A program made the position numbers and the translations under genes. DNA of 64,000 nt. Source: Planococcus citri (Eukaryota; Arthropoda; Insecta; Hemiptera; Pseudococcidae). Shown here in pieces: positions 55,101 through 64,000 of this stretch; position 1 is the first letter of the stretch, and each line of letters opens with the position of its first letter. The notes beneath the pieces were generated by a model, which had not been told where the DNA came from, did not search any database, and saw only the letters and a program-made list of their open reading frames with translations. The stretch is from assembly GCF_950023065.1 (NCBI RefSeq), contig NC_088678.1:10716580-10780579 (forward strand), given 5' to 3'.

Positions 55101-58100
55101 CCTGAATTTTCCCAAACACACCCGAACATATCTGAGCACGCATTCACACCCCCGAATATCCTCAAACACACCCAAAAGTCTCTGAGCATGCATTCACTCC
55201 CCTGAATTTTCCCAAACACTCCCGAACATATCTGAGCACGCGTTCACACCCCTGAATTTTCTCAAACACACCCGAAAATCTCTGTGCACGCATTCACACC
55301 CCTGAATTTTCTCAAACACACCCAAACATCTCTGAGCACGCATTCACTCCCCTGAATTTTCCCAAACACACCCGAACATCTCTAAGCACGCATTCACACC
55401 CCTGAATTTTCACAAACACACCCGGAAATCGCTGAGCATCGCATTCACACCCCTGAATTTTCTCAAATACACCCGAAAATCTCTGAGCACCCATTCACAC
55501 CCCTGAATTTTCCCAAACACACCCAAACATATCTGAGCACCCATTCACACCCCTGAATTTTCCCAAACACACCCGAACAACTCTGAGCACGCATTCACGC
55601 CCCTGAATTTTCTCAAGCACACCCGAAAATCTCTGAGCACGCATTCACACCTCTGAATTTTCTCAAACACAACCGAACATCTCTGAGCACGCATTCACTC
55701 CCCTGAATGTTCCCAAACACACCCGAACATATCTGAGCATGCATTCACACCCCTGAATTTTCACAAACACACCCGAACATATCTGAGCACGCATTCACAC
55801 CCCTGAATTTTCTCAAACACAACCGGAAATCGCTGAGCACGCATTCACACCCCTGAATTTTCTCAAACACACCTAAAAATCGCTGAGCACGCATTCACTT
55901 TCCCGAATTTTCCCAAACACACCTGAACATATCTGAGCACGCATTCACACCCCCGAACTTTCTCAAACACACCCGAACATATCTGAGCACGCATTCACTC
56001 CCCTGAATTTTCCCAAACACACCCAAACATCTCTGAGCACGCATTCACACCTCTGAATTTTCTCCAACACACCTGAAAATCGCTGAGCACGCATTCACTC
56101 CCCCGAATTTTCCCAAACACACCCGAACATATCTGAGCACGCATTCACACCCCCGAATTTTCCCAAACACACCCAAACATATCTGAGCATGCATTCACTC
56201 CCCTGAATTTTCTCAAACACACCTGAAAATCGCTGAGCACGCATTCACTTTCCCGAATTTTCCCAAACACACCCGAACATATCTGAGCACGCATTCACAC
56301 CCCCGAATTTCCTCAAACACACCCAAAAATCTCTGAGCACGCATTCACAGCCCTGAATTTTCCCAAACACACCCGAACATATCTGAGCACGCATTCACAC
56401 CCCCGAATATCCTCAAACACACCCAAAAGTCTCTGAGCACGCATTCACTCCCCTGAATTTTCCCAAACACTCCCGAACATATCTGAGCACGCATTCACAC
56501 CCCTGAATTTTCTCAAACACAACCGGAAATCGCTCAGCACGCATTCACAACCCTGAATTTTCACAAACACACCCGAACATCTCTGAGAACGCATTCACAC
56601 CCCTGAATTTTCTCAAACACACCCGAACATCTCTGAGCACGCATTCACTCCCCTGAATTTTCCCAAACACACCCGAACATCTCTAAGCACGCATTCACAC
56701 CCCTGAATTTTCACAAACACACCCGGAAATCGCTGAGCATCGCATTCACACCCCTGAATTTTCTCAAATACACCCGAAAATCTCTGAGCACCCATTCACA
56801 CCCCTGAATTTTCCCAAACACACCCAAACATATCTGAGCACCCATTCACACCCCTGAATTTTCCCAAACACACCCGAACATCTCTGAGCACGCATTCACG
56901 CCCCTGAATTTTCTCAAGCACACCCGAAAATCTCTGAGCACGCATTCACACCCCTGAACTTTCTCAAACACAACCGAACATCTCTGAGCACGCATTCACT
57001 CCCCTGAATTTTCCCAAACACACCCGAACATATCTGAGCACGCATTCACACCCCCGAATATCCTCAAACACACCCAAAAGTCTCTGAGCACGCATTCACT
57101 CCCCTGAATTTTCCCAAACACACCCGAACATCTCTGAGCACGCATTCACGCCCCTGAATTTTCTCAAGCACACCCGAAAATCTCTGAGCACGCATTCACA
57201 CCCCTGAATTTTCTCAAACACAACCGAACATCTCTGAGCACGCATTCACTCCCCTGAATTTTCCCAAACACACCCGAACATATCTGAGCATGCATTCACA
57301 CCCCTGAATTTTCACAAACACACCCGAACATATCTGAGCACGCATTCACACCCCTGAATTTTCTCAAACACAACCGGAAATCGCTGAGCACGCATTCACA
57401 CCCCTGAATTTTCTCAAACACACCTAAAAATCGCTGAGCACGCATTCACTTTCCCGAATTTTCCCAAACACACCTGAACATATCTGAGCACGCATTCACA
57501 CCCCCGAACTTTCTCAAACACACCCGAACATATCTGAGCACGCATTCACTCCCCTGAATTTTCCCAAACACACCCAAACATCTCTGAGCACGCATTCACA
57601 CCTCTGAATTTTCTCCAACACACCTGAAAATCGCTGAGCACGCATTCACTCCCCCGAATTTTCCCAAACACACCCGAACATATCTGAGCACGCATTCACA
57701 CCCCCGAATTTTCCCAAACACACCCAAACATATCTGAGCATGCATTCACTCCCCTGAATTTTCTCAAACACACCTGAAAATCGCTGAGCACGCATTCACT
57801 TTCCCGAATTTTCCCAAACACACCCGAACATATCTGAGCACGCATTCACACCCCCGAATTTCCTCAAACACACCCAAAAATCTCTGAGCACGCATTCACA
57901 GCCCTGAATTTTCCCAAACACACCCGAACATATCTGAGCACGCATTCACACCCCCGAATATCCTCAAACACACCCAAAAGTCTCTGAGCATGCATTCACT
58001 CCCCTGAATTTTCCCAAACACTCCCGAACATATCTGAGCACGCGTTCACACCCCTGAATTTTCTCAAACACACCCGAAAATCTCTGTGCACGCATTCACA

Positions 58101-58113
58101 CCCCTGAATTTTC

Positions 58114-59415
58114 TCAAACACACCCGAACATCTCTGAGCACGCATTCACTCCCCTGAATTTTCCCAAACACACCCGAACATCTCTAAGCACGCATTCACA
58201 CCCCTGAATTTTCACAAACACACCCGGAAATCGCTGAGCATCGCATTCACACCCCTGAATTTTCTCAAATACACCCGAAAATCTCTGAGCACCCATTCAC
58301 ACCCCTGAATTTTCCCAAACACACCCAAACATATCTGAGCACCCATTCACACCCCTGAGTTTTCCCAAACACACCCGAACATCTCTGAGCACGCATTCAC
58401 ACCTCTGAATTTTCTCCAACACACCTGAAAATCGCTGAGCACGCATTCACTCCCCCGAATTTTCCCAAACACACCCAAACATATCTGAGCATGCATTCAC
58501 TCCCCTGAATTTTCTCAAACACACCTGAAAATCGCTGAGCACGCATTCACTTTCCCGAATTTTCCCAAACACACCCGAACATATCTGAGCACGCATTCAC
58601 ACCCCCGAATTTCCTCAAACACACCCAAAAATCTCTGAGCACGCATTCACTCCCCTGAATTTTCCCAAACACTCCCGAACATATCTGAGCACGCGTTCAC
58701 ACCCCTGAATTTTCTCAAACACACCCGAAAATCTCTGTGCACGCATTCACACCCCTGAATTTTCTCAAACACACCCGAACATCTCTGAGCACGCATTCAC
58801 TCCCCTGAATTTTCCCAAACACACCCGAACATCTCTAAGCACGCATTCACACCCCTGAATTTTCACAAACACACCCGGAAATCGCTGAGCATCGCATTCA
58901 CACCCCTGAATTTTCTCAAATACACCCGAAAATCTCTGAGCACCCATTCACACCCCTGAATTTTCCCAAACACACCCAAACATATCTGAGCACCCATTCA
59001 CACCCCTGAATTTTCCCAAACACACCCGAACATCTCTGAGCACCCATTCACGCCCCTGAATTTTCTCAAGCACACCCGAAAATCTCTGAGCACGCATTCA
59101 CACCCCTGAATTTTCTCAAACACAACCGAACATCTCTGAGCACGCATTCACTCCCCTGAATTTTCCCAAACACACCCGAACATATCTGAGCATGCATTCA
59201 CACCCCTGAATTTTCACAAACACACCCGAACATATCTGAGCACGCATTCACACCCCTGAATTTTCTCAAACACAACCGGAAATCGCTGAGCACGCATTCA
59301 CACCCCTGAATTTTCTCAAACACACCTAAAAATCGCTGAGCACGCATTCACTTTCCCGAATTTTCCCAAACACACCTGAACATATCTGAGCACACATTCA
59401 CACCCCCGAACTTTC
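58114..59415. repeat. Shortest spacing of 51-bp marker monomers in the satellite
   Basis: The series containing the GAGCATCGCATTC monomer (one extra T, 51 bp) is repeated 651 bp apart (58236 and 58887) and again 751 bp apart at 62588 and 63339. Elsewhere the spacing is 1301-5801 bp. Every spacing equals a multiple of 50 plus 1. The right part of the array therefore consists of short, recently duplicated blocks. Confidence 0.65.
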
Positions 59416-62400
59416 TCAAACACACCCGAACATATCTGAGCACGCATTCACTCCCCTGAATTTTCCCAAACACACCCAAACATCTCTGAGCACGCATTCA
59501 CACCTCTGAATTTTCTCCAACACACCTGAAAATCGCTGAGCACGCATTCACTCCCCCGAATTTTCCCAAACACACCCGAACATATCTGAGCACGCATTCA
59601 CACCCCCGAATTTTCCCAAACACACCCAAACATATCTGAGCATGCATTCACTCCCCTGAATTTTCTCAAACACACCTGAAAATCGCTGAGCACGCATTCA
59701 CTTTCCCGAATTTTCCCAAACACACCCGAACATATCTGAGCACGCATTCACACCCCCGAATTTCCTCAAACACACCCAAAAATCTCTGAGCACGCATTCA
59801 CAGCCCTGAATTTTCCCAAACACACCCGAACATATCTGAGCACGCATTCACACCCCCGAATATCCTCAAACACACCCAAAAGTCTCTGAGCACGCATTCA
59901 CTCCCCTGAATTTTCCCAAACACACCCGAACATCTCTGAGCACGCATTCACGCCCCTGAATTTTCTCAAGCACACCCGAAAATCTCTGAGCACGCATTCA
60001 CACCCCTGAATTTTCTCAAACACAACTGAACATCTCTGAGCACGCATTCACTCCCCTGAATTTTCCCAAACACACCCGAACATCTCTGAGCACGCATTCA
60101 CACCCCTGAATTTTCTCAAACACAACCGAACATCTCTGAGCATGCATTCACACCCCTGAATTTTCACAAACACACCCGAACATATCTGAGCACGCATTCA
60201 CACCCCTGAATTTTCTCAAACACAACCGGAAATCGCAGAGCACGCATTCACACCCCTGAATTTTCTCAAACACACCTAAAAATCGCTGAGCACGCATTCA
60301 CTTTCCCGAATTTTCCCAAACACACCTGAACATATCTGAGCACGCATTCACACCCCCGAACTTTCTCAAACACACCCGAACATATCTGAGCACGCATTCA
60401 CACCCCCGAATTTTCCCAAACACACCCGAACATATCTGAGCACGCATTCACACCCCTGAATTTTCTCAAACACACCTGAAAATCGCTGAGCACGCATTCA
60501 CTTTCCCGAATTTTCCCAAACACACCCGAACATATCTGAGCACGCATTCACGCCCCCGAATTTCCTCAAACACACCCAAAAATCTCTGAGCACGCATTCA
60601 CAGCCCTGAATTTTCCCAAACACACCCGAACATATCTGAGCACGCATTCACACCCCCGAATATCCTCAAACACACCCAAAAGTCTCTGAGCACGCATTCA
60701 CTCCCCTGAATTTTCCCAAACACACCCGAACATCTCTGAGCACGCATTCACGCCCCTGAATTTTCTCAAGCACACCCGAAAATCTCTGAGCACGCATTCA
60801 CACCCCTGAATTTTCTCAAACACAACCGAACATCTCTGAGCACGCATTCACACCCCTGAATTTTCTCAAACACACCTAAAAATCGCTGAGCACGCATTCA
60901 CTTTCCCGAATTTTCCCAAACACACCTGAACATATCTGAGCACGCATTCACACCCCCGAACTTTCTCAAACACACCCGAACATATCTGAGCACGCATTCA
61001 CTCCCCTGAATTTTCCCAAACACACCCAAACATCTCTGAGCACGCATTCACACCTCTGAATTTTCTCCAACACACCTGAAAATCGCTGAGCACGCATTCA
61101 CTCCCCCGAATTTTCCCAAACACACCCGAACATATCTGAGCACGCATTCACACCCCCGAATTTTCCCAAACACACCCAAACATATCTGAGCATGCATTCA
61201 CTCCCCTGAATTTTCTCAAACACACCTGAAAATCGCTGAGCACGCATTCACTTTCCCGAATTTTCCCAAACACACCCGAACATATCTGAGCACGCATTCA
61301 CACCCCCGAATTTCCTCAAACACACCCAAAAATCTCTGAGCACGCATTCACAGCCCTGAATTTTCCCAAACACACCCGAACATATCTGAGCACGCATTCA
61401 CACCCCCGAATATCCTCAAACACACCCAAAAGTCTCTGAGCACGCATTCACTCCCCTGAATTTTCCCAAACACACCCGAACATCTCTGAGCACGCATTCA
61501 CGCCCCTGAATTTTCTCAAGCACACCCGAAAATCTCTGAGCACGCATTCACACCCCTGAATTTTCTCAAACACAACCGAACATCTCTGAGCACGCATTCA
61601 CTCCCCTGAATTTTCCCAAACACACCCGAACATATCTGAGCATGCATTCACACCCCTGAATTTTCACAAACACACCCGAACATATCTGAGCACGCATTCA
61701 CACCCCTGAATTTTCTCAAACACAACCGGAAATCGCTGAGCACGCATTCACACCCCTGAATTTTCTCAAACACACCTAAAAATCGCTGAGCACGCATTCA
61801 CTTTCCCGAATTTTCCCAAACACACCTGAACATATCTGAGCACGCATTCACACCCCCGAACTTTCTCAAACACACCCGAACATATCTGAGCACGCATTCA
61901 CTCCCCTGAATTTTCCCAAACACACCCAAACATCTCTGAGCACGCATTCACACCTCTGAATTTTCTCCAACACACCTGAAAATCGCTGAGCACGCATTCA
62001 CTCCCCCGAATTTTCCCAAACACACCCGAACATATCTGAGCACGCATTCACACCCCCGAATTTTCCCAAACACACCCAAACATATCTGAGCATGCATTCA
62101 CTCCCCTGAATTTTCTCAAACACACCTGAAAATCGCTGAGCACGCATTCACTTTCCCGAATTTTCCCAAACACACCCGAACATATCTGAGCACGCATTCA
62201 CACCCCCGAATTTCCTCAAACACACCCAAAAATCTCTGAGCACGCATTCACAGCCCTGAATTTTCCCAAACACACCCGAACATATCTGAGCACGCATTCA
62301 CACCCCCGAATATCCTCAAACACACCCAAAAGTCTCTGAGCATGCATTCACTCCCCTGAATTTTCCCAAACACTCCCGAACATATCTGAGCACGCGTTCA

Positions 62401-64000
62401 CACCCCTGAATTTTCTCAAACACACCCGAAAATCTCTGTGCACGCATTCACACCCCTGAATTTTCTCAAACACACCCGAACATCTCTGAGCACGCATTCA
62501 CTCCCCTGAATTTTCCCAAACACACCCGAACATCTCTAAGCACGCATTCACACCCCTGAATTTTCACAAACACACCCGGAAATCGCTGAGCATCGCATTC
62601 ACACCCCTGAATTTTCTCAAATACACCCGAAAATCTCTGAGCACCCATTCACACCCCTGAATTTTCCCAAACACACCCAAACATATCTGAGCACCCATTC
62701 ACACCCCTGAGTTTTCCCAAACACACCCGAACATCTCTGAGCACGCATTCACACCTCTGAATTTTCTCCAACACACCTGAAAATCGCTGAGCACGCATTC
62801 ACTCCCCCGAATTTTCCCAAACACACCCGAACATATCTGAGCACGCATTCACACCCCCGAATTTTCCCAAACACACCCAAACATATCTGAGCATGCATTC
62901 ACTCCCCTGAATTTTCTCAAACACACCTGAAAATCGCTGAGCACGCATTCACTTTCCCGAATTTTCCCAAACACACCTGAACATATCTGAGCACGCATTC
63001 ACACCCCCGAATTTCCTCAAACACACCCAAAAATCTCTGAGCACGCATTCACAGCCCTGAATTTTCCCACACACACCCGAACATATCTGAGCACGCATTC
63101 ACACCCCCGAATATCCTCAAACACACCCAAAAGTCTCTGAGCATGCATTCACTCCCCTGAATTTTCCCAAACACTCCCGAACATATCTGAGCACGCGTTC
63201 ACACCCCTGAATTTTCTCAAACACACCCGAAAATCTCTGTGCACGCATTCACACCCCTGAATTTTCTCAAACACACCCGAACATCTCTAAGCACGCATTC
63301 ACACCCCTGAATTTTCACAAACACACCCGGAAATCGCTGAGCATCGCATTCACACCCCTGAATTTTCTCAAATACACCCGAAAATCTCTGAGCACCCATT
63401 CACACCCCTGAATTTTCCCAAACACACCCAAACATATCTGAGCACCCATTCACACCCCTGAATTTTCCCAAACACACCCGAACATATCTGAGCATGCATT
63501 CACTTTCCCGAATTTTCTCAAACACACCCGAACATATCTGAGCACGCATTCACTCCCCTGAATTTTCCCAAACACACCCAAACATCTCTGAGCACGCATT
63601 CACACCTCTGAATTTTCTCCAACACACCTGAAAATCGCTGAGCACGCATTCACTCCCCCGAATTTTCCCAAACACACCCGAACATATCTGAGCACGCATT
63701 CACACCCCTGAATTTTCTCAAACACAACCGGAAATCGCTGAGCACGCATTCACACCCCTGAATTTTCTCAAACACACCTAAAAATCGCTGAGCACGCATT
63801 CACTTTCCCGAATTTTCCCAAACACACCTGAACATATCTGAGCACGCATTCACACCCCCGAACTTTCTCAAACACACCCGAACATATCTGAGCACGCATT
63901 CACTCCCCTGAATTTTCCCAAACACACCCAAACATCTCTGAGCACGCATTCACACCTCTGAATTTTCTCCAACACACCTGAAAATCGCTGAGCACGCATT

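Larger units (their letters stand above)
42536..64000. repeat. 50-bp satellite array, head-to-tail, extends beyond the window
   Basis: About 430 tandem monomers of 50 bp, all in one orientation, fill the right third of the window. Conserved blocks are CACGCATTCACACCCC and TGAATTTTCYCAAACACACC, joined by a variable CGAACATMTCTGAG-type segment. Variants at fixed positions (CGAA/CAAA/TGAA/TAAA; CACGCA/CATGCA; CCCCTGAA/CCCCCGAA; CAAACAC/CAAGCAC) are arranged in repeating series, which shows higher-order organisation. Minus-strand frames of 60 or 93 codons recur only because the same variant series recur. Since 50 is not a multiple of three, each monomer shifts the frame, and there is no protein. 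The function is unknown: satellite arrays may be heterochromatic, subtelomeric, B-chromosome or sex-linked. Confidence 0.95.

Noticed and set aside
42909..63399. Recurring 60- and 93-codon minus-strand frames in the satellite
   Set aside because: They arise from the same monomer-variant series each time. A 50-bp unit changes frame at every step, all three frames give similar cysteine-rich words, and there is no start context or domain.
42536..64000. CRISPR array
   Set aside because: The 50-bp units are contiguous near-copies without unique spacers, no cas genes are present and the context is eukaryotic.
42536..64000. Telomeric repeat
   Set aside because: CACACCC/GGGTGTG words recall some telomeres, but the unit is 50 bp and is not TTAGG or a relative.

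Overview
The window reads as non-coding, AT-rich nuclear DNA of an arthropod, most likely an insect. I found no intact host protein gene. Support for a eukaryote: two relatives of an RTE-like LINE, an LTR with a TATA/initiator-type promoter, pseudogenised tRNA-derived repeats, DNA-transposon remnants with target-site duplications (TSDs) and megabase-style satellite DNA. The frequent TACCTACC/GGTAGGTA motif suits some Hemiptera (for example mealybugs) or Lepidoptera. That taxonomic guess is an inference only.

Layout. 1-10.9 kb: AT-rich spacer holding two blocks of a foldback-like repeat element (3.06-5.29 kb and 7.49-8.97 kb) made of long inverted ends plus ~154-bp tandem units. 10.9-16.2 kb: a nested-insertion site. 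A tandem family of tRNA-Asp-like units has its first copy split twice, by a 3.8-kb composite with an 8-bp TSD and by a 667-bp element with a 2-bp TSD. A GCTAGC-rich element sits inside the composite. 16.2-22.1 kb: spacer, a 30-bp minisatellite and a small element with TGTCCAAAACATCC-type ends. 22.1-24.7 kb: a second GCTAGC-rich element, itself carrying a third foldback block. 24.77-25.79 kb: a candidate solo LTR on the minus strand with six CAGCTG E-boxes upstream of its TATA box. 28.7-33.3 kb: a MITE-like element, then four pieces of one LINE family. One piece is a 5'-truncated but open reverse transcriptase frame and one is an internally deleted but still open frame. 36.5-38.1 kb: a degenerate tandem array with a ~293-bp period. 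42.54 kb to the right edge (at least 21.4 kb, about 430 units): a head-to-tail 50-bp satellite with complex higher-order structure.

The sequences do not form a cooperating gene set. The interest lies in how the repeats nest and date one another. The strongest candidates for undescribed biology are: (i) a DNA-transposon group with termini beginning CCCA(G/A)TTG, 2-bp TSDs and, in its two long members, dense subterminal GCTAGC repeats; (ii) the foldback-like family with 154-bp internal units; and (iii) the 50-bp satellite, with a C-rich/G-poor strand over its whole length, CpG-type variant sites and a one-base-longer marker monomer copied nine times. Most short open frames elsewhere are low-complexity or antisense shadows and are not annotated.
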